Assembly (NCBI GenBank): GCA_029213195.1
Contig: JARGNI010000006.1
Location: 1 to 64,000 of the forward strand
Length of the DNA: 64,000 nt
From: Verrucomicrobiales bacterium
Lineage (GTDB): Bacteria > Verrucomicrobiota > Verrucomicrobiia > Verrucomicrobiales > DEV007
Reading direction: 5' to 3'
Below are positions 26,701 to 34,244 of the stretch, one piece after another (position 1 is the stretch's first letter; every line of letters starts with the position of its first letter). The position numbers and the translations under genes were made by a program. The notes beneath the pieces were generated by a model. It saw nothing but the letters and a program-made list of their open reading frames with translations, had not been told where the DNA came from and searched no databases.

Positions 26701-27318
26701 GATGGCAATTCTCCGCGCGAGAGAAAAACGATCGGCGCGCGAAGAGGGTTTCCAACCTTTCTCCTCCAGCTTTCGGAAGATGAATCGATCGACCGGATGC
26801 TCTGACCATTCCTTCGCGCCGGATTCTGGAAGCTGGGGTCGACTTGGTTTCTGGTAGGACCAATGGGCCGCATACTCCCCTCCCTGCTCGATCCACTTCC
26901 GAATCAGCTCGGCTTCTTCCTCGGTAAAAGGCTCGCCTTTCGAGGGGGGAGGCATCACCTCGGTCCGGTCGTCGGTCGTGATCCGGTAGAGCAACTCGCT
27001 CGCCTCGGCGTCTCCTGGAACGAGAGCTGCATATCCGCCCAAGTCCCCGGTGGCGCCTTCGAAAGTATCAAGACGCAGGTCGGCTTTCCTCTCCTCCTCA
27101 TCCGGCCCATGGCACGCCACGCAGCGATTGGACAGGAGGGGCCGAATGTCTCGATTGAAGTCGATGGAAGCTTCTTCGCCCCAGAGCAGACTGCCGCAGG
27201 AGAAAAACACCAGCGCTGGAAAACAAACCCGCTTGTAGCAACTAGAAACCATTCCTGAAACGTCATAGAAGACCGTTGGGATTCCAAACTTTTTCCCATA
27301 ACGGAACCACGCCGTCAT
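23743..27318 (-). CDS. Secreted PSD1 protein: PSCyt1, DUF1549, F5/8C-like insert, DUF1553
   Basis: A 1191-residue exported protein. Haem-type motif CVACH (66-70) in the N-terminal cytochrome-like domain; DUF1549 with MACAQCHTHKYDP near residue 353; an inserted discoidin (F5/8 type C)-like module (about 545-655: KNIATEGKATSSSVY, RVNDGNRDG, PWIEIDLGSEIPIDSVVVWNR); DUF1553 from about 860. The F5/8C module probably binds glycans, and replaces the LamG-like module at the same place in the PSD1 at 4806. I chose the ATG at 27318, which has AGGA about 9 bp upstream; the ATG at 27252 starts exactly at the signal peptide but its AGGA directly abuts the start, so either is possible. Confidence 0.9.
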   Translation of the reverse strand: MTAWFRYGKKFGIPTVFYDVSGMVSSCYKRVCFPALVFFSCGSLLWGEEASIDFNRDIRPLLSNRCVACHGPDEEERKADLRLDTFEGATGDLGGYAALVPGDAEASELLYRITTDDRTEVMPPPSKGEPFTEEEAELIRKWIEQGGEYAAHWSYQKPSRPQLPESGAKEWSEHPVDRFIFRKLEEKGWKPSSRADRFSLARRIAIDLTGLPPAWSEVAAFVKDESPEAIGRYVDQQLAKPAYAERWGRVWLDLARYADSAGYADDPSRTIWAFRDYVIRSMNENKPFDQFTIEQIAGDLLEDPTDDQIIATAFHRNTLTNNEGGTNNEEFRNVAVVDRVNTTMSVWMGTTMACAQCHTHKYDPLTHLEYFQLFDFFNQSADADRRDESPLFQVWSDEQKKEKAELLSSIERLKGEVAESTPEIVAARTLWAQKWQRPFRWQAAQPSETRLRSGNQITEKEGWLSFQKADPEKEEPKTDQYELVLSSKTDQPSLFTGLRLEVGEKQTSNFVLSSVRAVWEPKTPGASPKGRYVRVEIPGKMKTLHLAEIEIMSEGKNIATEGKATSSSVYASAIPERVNDGNRDGDYHKNSVFHAVHEDTPWIEIDLGSEIPIDSVVVWNRTDGGDTIQNRIAGYQVSVLNANREAIHTEKPKQLPKPSHEITLSGKREIPFSFAGASFEQKGFPAASVIAPKFDASKGWAIAGGTGKEQELLLAFSETVDLTDGILRVFLRQDSVHENHLLKQFRLSLTSENRLAEWAAIPVNVRSALSKGSRSAKEEELIAKHFQSIAPSLAGKRKELASSEKKLEAMKPVTTVPIMQDLPPEQQRESHIHLRGSYLSLGEKATAGVPEVFHDLPKDEPRNRLALAKWLVDEENPLTSRVVANRIWEQLFGIGLVETSEEFGSQGTLPSHPELLDWLAVELQESGWDRKAFLKLLVTSEAYLQDSKVDEKAMKEDPYNRYLARGPRFRVSAEMVRDQALSVAGLLSEKRYGPPVNPPQPNLGLKAAFGSKTDWETSKGEDRYRRGVYTTWRRSSPYPSMATFDAPNREVCTVRRSRTNTPLQALVTLNDPVFVEAAQAWGRLGKAREGSLEEQIRFQFRETLIREPQSHELNRLVQLYEEAHAHYLASSEEAKEMAENPIGAIPESAWRTEGSLEKDLEQRRNKAYADFAAWSVVGNVVLNLDEMFLKR

Positions 27319-27403
27319 CGGGAGAGTCCTTTTCCATCTCCCGGCCGAAAATTTGTTGGAGTTCGATGGGATTCTGACCTTTTGTCTTTCGTAACTCTGC
27401 CTG

Positions 27404-28723
27404 ATGCCACAAGAGTCTCCAGCCCCTTTGTCAAAGGCCGCTCTCCACAATGAGACCACGGCGGCCCTGCAAGGACTGCCCGAACCCATCGAGCTGGCAC
27501 GCCAACTTCGGCACTTGCCTGGGTTTCTCTTTCTCGATTCCGTACCGCAGGCGTTGGATGGTCAGGGAGAGGACCTTGGCTGCATCTCACTTCTCGCCGC
27601 TTGCCCCGAGAAAATCATCCGCGGAAATCTATTTCGCGACGAGGATTTTGAGAGGCTCTCGGCGATCTACCTCGAAAATCTCGAAAGCGAGGATACAAGC
27701 CTCGATCTCGGCTTCCCTCTCGATGGTCTCTACGGGACCATTTCTTACGATGGAGATTTCGCTCTCGGCCTCTATCCGGAGGTCCTCGCCTATCATCATG
27801 CGTCGGGCCAATGGAAGGAGAAAGGAAGCCTGTCGCAGAGGCGAGTGCAGAGCCTGGAATCCCCTGCGAATCCCGCGACGCCGGAGCAGGTAGGTGAATT
27901 TTCTCCGGGAGTTTCCCGCTCGGAATTCTGTCGTCTCGTCGAAACGGCCCAGGAATACATCGCCGCAGGCGACATCTACCAGGTCAACCTCTCTCATCAA
28001 TTCGTTGCTTCGATGGAACCCGAAGCCGACCTCTTCCCTCTCTACGAGCGATTGCGGGACCGATCCCCGGCTCCTTTTTCTGCCTTTCTTCGACAAGGGG
28101 AAAAAGAGATTCTTTCCTCATCTCCCGAAGAATTCCTCTCGATCAGCGGCCGAACGATCCGTACCCGACCGATCAAGGGAACGCGCCCCCGGTTTCGCGA
28201 TCGCGAATTGGATGAAAAGTCCGCCTACGATCTCATCACCTCGAGCAAGGAGGTCGCGGAGTTGATCATGATTACCGACCTCGAAAGAAACGATCTCGGA
28301 CAGATTTGCGAGTTCGGAACCGTCGAGGCCACGGAACTGCTCAAACTCGAGCGATTCGCCCAGGTCTTTCACCTCGTATCGACGGTGGAAGGAACCCTGC
28401 GCCCGGAAGTCACCGCACTCGACGCGATCCGGGCCTGCTTTCCCGGAGGTAGTATCACGGGAGCCCCCAAGAAGAGAGCCCGGGAGATCATCGACGAACT
28501 GGAACCCATTCCCAGAGGTCTCTACACCGGAGCGATCGGAGGTTTCGGTTTCAATCGAGAGAGTCGGTTCAACATCGCGATACGTACGGCGATTCGAGAG
28601 GACGACACCCTGCACTTCCATGTCGGTGCCGGGATTGTCGCCGACTCCGTACCCGAGATGGAGTGGGAGGAAACTCTCCACAAGGCCTCCGGGTTGCTGC
28701 AGGCATTCGGCAGCCCCGAGTAG
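27404..28723 (+). CDS. pabB: Aminodeoxychorismate synthase component I (PabB)
   Basis: A 439-residue chorismate-binding enzyme of the PabB/TrpE family, making 4-amino-4-deoxychorismate for folate. The chorismate-binding domain spans about residues 170-435. GDIYQVNLS (about 192) and TRPIKGTRPR are PabB-type motifs (TrpE has a different lysine/alanine context), and FPGGSITGAPKKRA plus YTGAIGGFG are universal to the family. No amidotransferase (PabA) or lyase (PabC) gene lies in the window. It is divergent from the PSD1 gene and converges with trmD. Confidence 0.9.
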   Translation: MPQESPAPLSKAALHNETTAALQGLPEPIELARQLRHLPGFLFLDSVPQALDGQGEDLGCISLLAACPEKIIRGNLFRDEDFERLSAIYLENLESEDTSLDLGFPLDGLYGTISYDGDFALGLYPEVLAYHHASGQWKEKGSLSQRRVQSLESPANPATPEQVGEFSPGVSRSEFCRLVETAQEYIAAGDIYQVNLSHQFVASMEPEADLFPLYERLRDRSPAPFSAFLRQGEKEILSSSPEEFLSISGRTIRTRPIKGTRPRFRDRELDEKSAYDLITSSKEVAELIMITDLERNDLGQICEFGTVEATELLKLERFAQVFHLVSTVEGTLRPEVTALDAIRACFPGGSITGAPKKRAREIIDELEPIPRGLYTGAIGGFGFNRESRFNIAIRTAIREDDTLHFHVGAGIVADSVPEMEWEETLHKASGLLQAFGSPE

Positions 28724-28732
28724 CCAGGAGTT

Positions 28733-29407
28733 TCACTCCAGCAGATCCGGTCGCATTTCTCGCGTGCGCTCGAGGGCCGCTTCTTCCCGCCATTTCTCAA
28801 TCGCCGCGTGATTCCCGGAAAGCAGGACCGCAGGAACTTTCCGACCTCGGAATTCTGCGGGCCGCGTGTAGTGAGGCGCTTCGATGCGCTTCCCGTCACC
28901 GGAAAAGGATTCCTCCTCGGCAGAACGCTCGTCTCCTAGGACACCAGGAAGCAACCGCACCACCGCATCGGCGACGACGGCCGCAGCGAGAGTGCCATTG
29001 GTCAACACATAGTCCCCGATGGAAATCTCTTCGTCGACCAGCTCTTCGACAATCCGGTGATCGATCCCCTCGTAGTGGCCACAGAGAAAAATGAGGTGGG
29101 TCTCCTGGGAAAGTTCACGAGCTTTTTCCTGAACAAAAGGCCGCCCCTGGGGAGTCAGGAAAATGACCCGGGTCGACTCTTCCCGCAAGGCTTCCACGGC
29201 GGCAAAAAAGGGCTCCGCTTTCATCACCATTCCGGGGCCACCGCCATAGGGTTCGTCATCGACCTGGCGATGCTTGTCGGTGGTGAAATCCCTGAGGTCG
29301 TGAAACCCAAACTCCACCTTTCCCGATTCAGTCGCCCGAGCCATCATGCTGGCTTCGAGTGGACCCCGAGCGATGTCGGGAAAAATGGTGACAATATCGA
29401 TCTTCAT
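28733..29407 (-). CDS. trmD: tRNA (guanine-N1)-methyltransferase
   Basis: A 224-residue SPOUT methyltransferase that forms m1G37 in tRNA. Hallmarks: MKIDIVTIFPD at the N-terminus, DDEPYGGGPGMVMK, the knot region FLCGHYEGIDHRI and ISIGDYVLTNG, and GDERSAEEESF. Length fits the family. It normally sits in rpsP-rimM-trmD-rplS; none of those is adjacent. Here it follows gspK by 60 bp and ends 9 bp from the converging pabB stop. Confidence 0.95.
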   Translation of the reverse strand: MKIDIVTIFPDIARGPLEASMMARATESGKVEFGFHDLRDFTTDKHRQVDDEPYGGGPGMVMKAEPFFAAVEALREESTRVIFLTPQGRPFVQEKARELSQETHLIFLCGHYEGIDHRIVEELVDEEISIGDYVLTNGTLAAAVVADAVVRLLPGVLGDERSAEEESFSGDGKRIEAPHYTRPAEFRGRKVPAVLLSGNHAAIEKWREEAALERTREMRPDLLE

Positions 29408-29467
29408 CGCAAAGGAGGAGAGCAGGCAGCAAAGCCCACGAGAGATCTTCGCTCAACCGAAAAGCAC

Positions 29468-30406
29468 CTACTCGCGAAAACGGGCGAGGATGACGTATTC
29501 CTTGTCCTGACCCGTGCCCGACTGCTGAGCAAGGACGATTCTCTTCTGGTCGAACTCCCCGATCCGACCAGTGCTCTCGAACCTCACGATTCCTCCAAAA
29601 AGACTCACCCGGCTGCTCACTTCGCTCCACTCGCTATCGGACAGCCCAAGCAGAGCCTGCACCTCTCCTACATCTTCGGTCCGGTAGTCGTCGATCGTTC
29701 CCTCGATTCCATCGTCCCCATTGCGAACCGCGACAAAGTTCTGGGCCGATTGGTCGGTCGCTCCAGTCATGGCCGCGACCAGTTCCCATGGAGCGGCGTT
29801 CAGATCGACAAGGCTGTCGCTGTAGATCGTGAAGTAGTCTCGCCACATCGGCTGAATGCGAGCGACATCATCCATCCCCGCGACAAACAACATTTCTTCG
29901 AGGGAGGTGAAGGGGCCATTGGTCGGGAACTCGGGAATTTCGAATCTGGCATAGAAACTGTTTTCCGCTCCATTGGTGTTCGGATCGTCATCGGGGTCGA
30001 CCCAGTCAGCGAGAGAGTCCGCAGCCCGACTCGCCGAGGTCAGATCCATTCCCCAACGGAGAAAGAGTTCGAGAAGCGCCGCTCGCCAATTCTCATCGGC
30101 GAGATTGTTCACTGGAAACCGGCCACTCTCGCTTGTGATGAGCACCTCAAAACTCCGCCCGGGAGCCAGCTCATGACGCAGCGCGAAGTCTCCCGGTTCG
30201 ACGGCGGGATGCATCGCAACCGAGATCCCGCTCTCGGCGATGAGCCCGGCCTGGTGTTCGGCTCGCTCTCGCGTGTTCTGCTCCCACCCCGGTTGCGAAG
30301 TCTGCCACAAAGTTCCCACGATCAGGGTCAACGCCATCACGACGACGAGGACGAGAAGGAGAGCCATTCCCCGCTCCTTCGCATGGGATTTCGGAAGATG
30401 TCTCAT
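29468..30406 (-). CDS. gspK: Type II secretion minor pseudopilin GspK
   Basis: A 312-residue GspK, the large tip pseudopilin. The N-terminus KERGMALLLVLVVVMAL carries the prepilin peptidase site (G before M) and, as usual for GspK, lacks the Glu at mature position 5. SGRFPVNNLADENWRA and the alpha-domain YSDSLVDLNAAPWELV are typical. It caps the GspH-I-J-K tip complex. The start overlaps the gspJ stop by 4 bp. Confidence 0.88.
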   Translation of the reverse strand: MRHLPKSHAKERGMALLLVLVVVMALTLIVGTLWQTSQPGWEQNTRERAEHQAGLIAESGISVAMHPAVEPGDFALRHELAPGRSFEVLITSESGRFPVNNLADENWRAALLELFLRWGMDLTSASRAADSLADWVDPDDDPNTNGAENSFYARFEIPEFPTNGPFTSLEEMLFVAGMDDVARIQPMWRDYFTIYSDSLVDLNAAPWELVAAMTGATDQSAQNFVAVRNGDDGIEGTIDDYRTEDVGEVQALLGLSDSEWSEVSSRVSLFGGIVRFESTGRIGEFDQKRIVLAQQSGTGQDKEYVILARFRE

Positions 30407-31362
30407 CGACCACCTCCTCCACCCCCACTGGGTGGACCACCGGATGACGAACCTCCGGACGGTCTTCCTCCACCGCCCCCACTATCACCGCGTCCGCCTC
30501 CGTCACCTCGACCTCCGTCACCTCGACCTCCGTCACCTCGACCTCCGTCACCTCGACCACCGTCACCTCGACCTCCGTCACCTCCGCCTCGATTCTGCAC
30601 CGCAGTCGTCGAGCTGGTTGTCTGGCTTGCCGCCTGCGATGCGCTCGCAGCTTCCTCGGCAGCCTCTGGATCAGAAAGACGCTCCGGAACCTGGTAGACC
30701 GTTCTCAGTGGAATCGTTGCTCCGCTGTCGAGCAGCGAGAATTCAAGAAGGGTGGGCAGACGATCATCGTCTGTCCATTCGTCCAGCCACTCTTCCTGCT
30801 CCTCATCCCAGAACTTCCACGACGCCCCGGTGATCCCGGTCAGGAGAGGCAACCAGTAGCGCCCGCTCTCGTCCGTCCTCAGCATTTCATTGGCCCCGGC
30901 ATTGAAGACCATTCCGGATCCATCCGAATCCGAAGGAGCAAAATCCGAACGACTCAGCGCGAGATCAAAGGTAGCCGACCCATCGAAGCGGGAGGGTTCT
31001 CCCGGAATCATCGCGAGGTAAGCCTCTTCGACACTCCCCACCCGCGTCCCGAAAATAAACGCAGTAGGAGTGTTGCCCAGCTTCAGTTCATGATACCCGG
31101 AGTCGGAGTCTTGTGGCGGCGTCAGGGTCATCTCGGCATCGGAGGGAAGCCCCTCGATCGTTTGCCGGAGTAGATCGGCAAACCGATTCACCTCTTCCTC
31201 CCGTCGATCGAGATAGCGAATATCTGCAGCCGTATCCCCAGCCTGCCAGAGCACGGAGAGAACCGCACCTGCAATCAGGCTCATGATCGCAAGAGCAATC
31301 ACGATCTCGAACAGGGAAAAGCCTTTCTGCTCACCCAACAGTGCTGACTGACTCCTTTTCAT
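30403..31362 (-). CDS. gspJ: Type II secretion minor pseudopilin GspJ with Gly/Arg/Asp-rich tail
   Basis: A 319-residue protein. QKGFSLFEIVIALAIM is a canonical pseudopilin signal (G before FSLFE). The middle fits GspJ, with an Asp/Glu-rich periplasmic domain. From about residue 257 the protein turns into low-complexity GGRGD-type pentapeptide repeats followed by a Gly/Ser/Pro-rich end, not known to me in ordinary GspJ. It is encoded by a 15-bp DNA repeat. Start and stop overlap both neighbours by 4 bp, so expression is tightly coupled with gspI and gspK. Confidence 0.82.
   Translation of the reverse strand: MKRSQSALLGEQKGFSLFEIVIALAIMSLIAGAVLSVLWQAGDTAADIRYLDRREEEVNRFADLLRQTIEGLPSDAEMTLTPPQDSDSGYHELKLGNTPTAFIFGTRVGSVEEAYLAMIPGEPSRFDGSATFDLALSRSDFAPSDSDGSGMVFNAGANEMLRTDESGRYWLPLLTGITGASWKFWDEEQEEWLDEWTDDDRLPTLLEFSLLDSGATIPLRTVYQVPERLSDPEAAEEAASASQAASQTTSSTTAVQNRGGGDGGRGDGGRGDGGRGDGGRGDGGRGDGGGRGDSGGGGGRPSGGSSSGGPPSGGGGGGR
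30495..30590. repeat. 15-bp coding repeat in gspJ (GRGDG-type pentapeptides)
   Basis: Near-perfect copies of CGACCTCCGTCACCT (plus strand) recur about six times, with one variant (ACCACC). On the minus strand they encode Gly-Arg-Gly-Asp-Gly pentapeptides in the GspJ tail. The unit is in frame, so copy-number change would alter tail length without a frameshift. Boundaries are approximate. Confidence 0.85.
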
Positions 31363-31763
31363 CGTTCCGGTTGGTGAATGATGAGGACAGCTTTCTCAAT
31401 CTGATCGCCCCAATCATCTCGATAGGCCGCCTCTGCGGTGAGCAGATAGAGGTCCGTCAGGGCGGCACCTTCTCCGTTCTCGACCTCATAGGATTCGGCG
31501 TAGGTTCGAAAGTTGATGTCGAGATCGGAGTCATAGACCTCCGTCGTCATCGCGCTGGGAGAGAGATCTTTCGTCTGCGCCAGGAGCGTGGCGAGGCGAT
31601 CCTGGATGAGCCGGTCGCGGGAAAACTGCGAGGAAGTTTCATTGATCCGCTGCATCACCGTGATGAGTCCCGTCACCGTGATCCCGAAAAGGGCCACCGC
31701 GAGAACTACGTCGAGGAGGGCATAGCCTCGCCGTCGACGTGAACCTGTTGAATTCTTCCTCAT
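31359..31763 (-). CDS. gspI: Type II secretion minor pseudopilin, GspI position
   Basis: A 134-residue pseudopilin. RRRRGYALLDVVLAVALFGITVTGLI has a basic leader, Gly before the cleavage site and a hydrophobic helix, but residue 5 of the mature protein is Asp, not the near-universal Glu. The start at 31763 is chosen because its ATG overlaps the gspH TGA by 4 bp. Size, order and 4-bp overlaps fit GspI, which nucleates the tip with J and K; sequence alone would only support a generic pseudopilin. Confidence 0.75.
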   Translation of the reverse strand: MRKNSTGSRRRRGYALLDVVLAVALFGITVTGLITVMQRINETSSQFSRDRLIQDRLATLLAQTKDLSPSAMTTEVYDSDLDINFRTYAESYEVENGEGAALTDLYLLTAEAAYRDDWGDQIEKAVLIIHQPER

Positions 31764-32425
31764 TCTACCCACGAACTCTCCGATGCGATATCCGCCGTCA
31801 GCGGATGAAATTCGATCTCGAAGTAAGCCCGCTCGGCCTGGATCCGCACTCGGAGCGGCTCACACATGCCGGATGGCTGGAAAATCCAGCGTCGAAACTC
31901 GCCGCCACTCAAGTTGATCCATTGGGTCTCATCCCAGAAGCGAAGGTCGCAGGTGAGCTCGGGATCCACCTTGTACTCCCGGAAGTAGCGCAGCCCCTGC
32001 TCGACTTCCTCGCGGCGTCGGTCGACTTCCTGGTTCGAGAGATCGATCCCCCGGGCCCGGGAGGCTTCGATCATCGCATCTCGTTGCTCGAGCTGCTCCA
32101 ACTCCTGTCGCTTTTCCTCGAATTCTTCTCTCCCACCGTAGGGTTGAAACATCCGCGAGGCCTGGAATCCTTCACCGTCGAAGACGATCTGGTACGGTCG
32201 CCGCTCCTGCATCGCCCGGACCCTCACTTCGCGAGCCATCGTGTAGAGCGCGTCGATCGGCTCGCGCGCCATCTTTTCTCGCTGGGCGCTGTCGATTGCC
32301 GGAATGGCGAGACCGGAGAGAATGACGAGAACGGAAATGGCAATGACGAGCTCGACCAGGGTAAAGGCCGAACTCGATCGAAGTGAGGAATGCCTCACAG
32401 ACGGCCTACCAGTTGCCGACGTCAT
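31760..32425 (-). CDS. gspH: Type II secretion minor pseudopilin, GspH position
   Basis: A 221-residue pseudopilin with SSSAFTLVELVIAISVLVILSGLAIPAID; the residue before the cleavage site is Ala rather than Gly, while Glu5 is kept. A charged region follows (about 110-150, many Glu/Arg, possible coiled coil), longer than in typical GspH. I use the ATG at 32425; a GTG 6 bp upstream is possible. Both starts lie inside the end of gspG, so genes overlap by about 20 bp. Confidence 0.75.
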   Translation of the reverse strand: MTSATGRPSVRHSSLRSSSAFTLVELVIAISVLVILSGLAIPAIDSAQREKMAREPIDALYTMAREVRVRAMQERRPYQIVFDGEGFQASRMFQPYGGREEFEEKRQELEQLEQRDAMIEASRARGIDLSNQEVDRRREEVEQGLRYFREYKVDPELTCDLRFWDETQWINLSGGEFRRWIFQPSGMCEPLRVRIQAERAYFEIEFHPLTADIASESSWVE

Positions 32426-32831
32426 CTTCACTTTCTACGCCGTCTTCACCAAAGGAGAAGATGTCGTATTTCTTGGTGCTCTTCTGCGCGGGAAAACGGT
32501 ATTGATACTCCAGCCCCCAGGGATCGAGCATCATTTCCTCAAGGTAGGGTCGCCAGCGTTCGGGCTGGGGATCGCCAGTCGGACGCTCGACAAGAGCTCG
32601 CAACCCCTGATCCTGCGTCGGGGGCTTGAAATAGTTCCCACGCTCGTAGCTTTTCAAGGCAAGGTCGAGAGCCTTCAGGTCGGAATCGACCCGCTGGTAT
32701 TTGGCATCATCGACAAACCCCACGATGAGATACACTCCGGAACCGGCAAGAACCGCGATGATCGTGATTACGATGACGAGTTCGACCAGGGTAAAACCTG
32801 CCTTCTTACGATGGGATGGATTCAGTCTCAT
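32406..32831 (-). CDS. gspG: Type II secretion major pseudopilin GspG
   Basis: A 141-residue GspG. KKAGFTLVELVIVITIIAVLAG is the prepilin signal and helix; GDPQPERWRPYLEEMMLDPWGLEYQYR and YDIFSFGEDG are the conserved C-terminal calcium-site region of major pseudopilins. It forms the pseudopilus shaft that drives substrate through the outer-membrane channel. It lies 46 bp downstream of gspF. Confidence 0.93.
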   Translation of the reverse strand: MRLNPSHRKKAGFTLVELVIVITIIAVLAGSGVYLIVGFVDDAKYQRVDSDLKALDLALKSYERGNYFKPPTQDQGLRALVERPTGDPQPERWRPYLEEMMLDPWGLEYQYRFPAQKSTKKYDIFSFGEDGVESEDDVGNW

Positions 32832-32877
32832 GGGGAGTGGGGAAAGGTTGTTCGATTCAAGAATTGGAAAAAGCGCT

Positions 32878-34122
32878 CTACCGGCCTCGAATGCCGGCCA
32901 TGGATCCGAAGATCGTCGTGATCATACTATACGCGACAACCCCGACAAGTAGCGCAACGAGGACCAGCATGACGGTAGGAACGATGGTCGTCAATCGCGA
33001 GATTCGCACGTCGAGGTCCTCATCATATTTAGCAGCTGCCTTGGAGAAAGACTTCCCCAATTGCCCGGTTTGCTCGCCGATCGCGACACGATCGATGAGA
33101 GCTGCGGGAAACGCTTTGGTCTTGTCCATGGCTCGTGCAAGGCTGGCGCCTTCTCCCACATCCAACACCACCGTCTCGAGATGGTTTCGAATGTAGTGAT
33201 TCGGAGTGCCTCGGGTGATAAGCTTGAGACTGTTCAGGAGCGGAACCCCATTGTTCACGAGGTTCGAAAGCGTGTGGCAGAACTGGGCATAGAACCGCCC
33301 CATGATGACGGGTCCAAACGCCGGGATCCGCATCTTGTAGCCATCCCACCACTCGCGCCCTTTCTCGGTGGAAATTACGACGCGAAACCCGACCGCAGCG
33401 GCAATCATGAGCGCGAGGATGAGCCACCACCATGAGGCCATGAAATCGGTGAATCGAATCAGGAGCAAAGTCACGAGGGGAAGATCCTGTCCTGTTTTCT
33501 CCATCATCTCGCTCAACGACGGCATCAGAACCGTGCTGAAGACAAAAAGAAGGACCACGCAGGCGAGGAGCACCGTGATCGGATAGATCATGGCCCCGAA
33601 GGTCCGCCTCTGCAGATCGAAGAGTTGCTTCAAATTGATGACGAGTCGTCGCAGGATTTCAGGGAGACTGCCACTGGCTTCCCCCGCTGCGACAAGACTG
33701 CGATAGAGCTCATCGAAACTCGGTGAGGCCTTTGCCAACGCCTTGGAAAAACGCGTTCCCTCACGAATCTCGTCGCGGAGGATCCCCGACACTGCCTGGA
33801 TCGATGAATTGGCCTGGCGATCATGGAGAACTTTCAAGGCTCGCTCCAGCTGCATTCCGGCATCGAGCAGGTCCGCCAGTTCCTCGGTGAACAGGACCAA
33901 CTCCTGTCGCTTCAGCTTGGCGCCTCCAGGAGCCTCGGAGAGGGCGAGCGCTTTCTTGGCCTTGCCGGTGACGGTCGCGGCTTCAGCTTCTGTCGCCACC
34001 AAGACAGGGGTCAGGCTCTTCGACTCGAGCTCTCGATAGGCCTCGGATTTGTTTCTCACCACCAGGCTGCCGGTCACCTGCTTGCCGGCAGACGTTATGG
34101 CGGTGTAGGAAAACGAAGGCAT
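32878..34122 (-). CDS. gspF: Type II secretion inner-membrane platform protein GspF
   Basis: A 414-residue GspF/PilC family protein. The N-terminal FSYTAITSAGKQVTGSL and two T2SSF repeats (about 85-210 and 285-410) are visible, with ELADLLDAGMQLERALKVL, LVAAGEASGSLPEIL, the second-repeat FCHTLSNLVNNGVPLLNSL and IGEQTGQLGK. Three membrane segments lie near 175-200, 230-250 and 385-405. It anchors the assembly ATPase to the pseudopilus. It is the first gene of the F-G-H-I-J-K run; no gspE, gspD, gspL or gspM lies in the window. Confidence 0.93.
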   Translation of the reverse strand: MPSFSYTAITSAGKQVTGSLVVRNKSEAYRELESKSLTPVLVATEAEAATVTGKAKKALALSEAPGGAKLKRQELVLFTEELADLLDAGMQLERALKVLHDRQANSSIQAVSGILRDEIREGTRFSKALAKASPSFDELYRSLVAAGEASGSLPEILRRLVINLKQLFDLQRRTFGAMIYPITVLLACVVLLFVFSTVLMPSLSEMMEKTGQDLPLVTLLLIRFTDFMASWWWLILALMIAAAVGFRVVISTEKGREWWDGYKMRIPAFGPVIMGRFYAQFCHTLSNLVNNGVPLLNSLKLITRGTPNHYIRNHLETVVLDVGEGASLARAMDKTKAFPAALIDRVAIGEQTGQLGKSFSKAAAKYDEDLDVRISRLTTIVPTVMLVLVALLVGVVAYSMITTIFGSMAGIRGR

Positions 34123-34244
34123 GGAGTTCGAATCAGTGATAGGGGAATTCGGAGCTTCCCGGCTTTCAGGAAACCCCGGAAAGCATCCGTCGTTTCATCC
34201 TTTTCTCAATCCAGAAAGGAAGGAAGTCACGCAGACGAGCCCCA

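Noticed and set aside
34150-34200. GCTTTC/GAAAGC hairpin upstream of gspF as a terminator
   Set aside because: The stem is only 6 bp with a long loop and no T-run follows on the minus strand.
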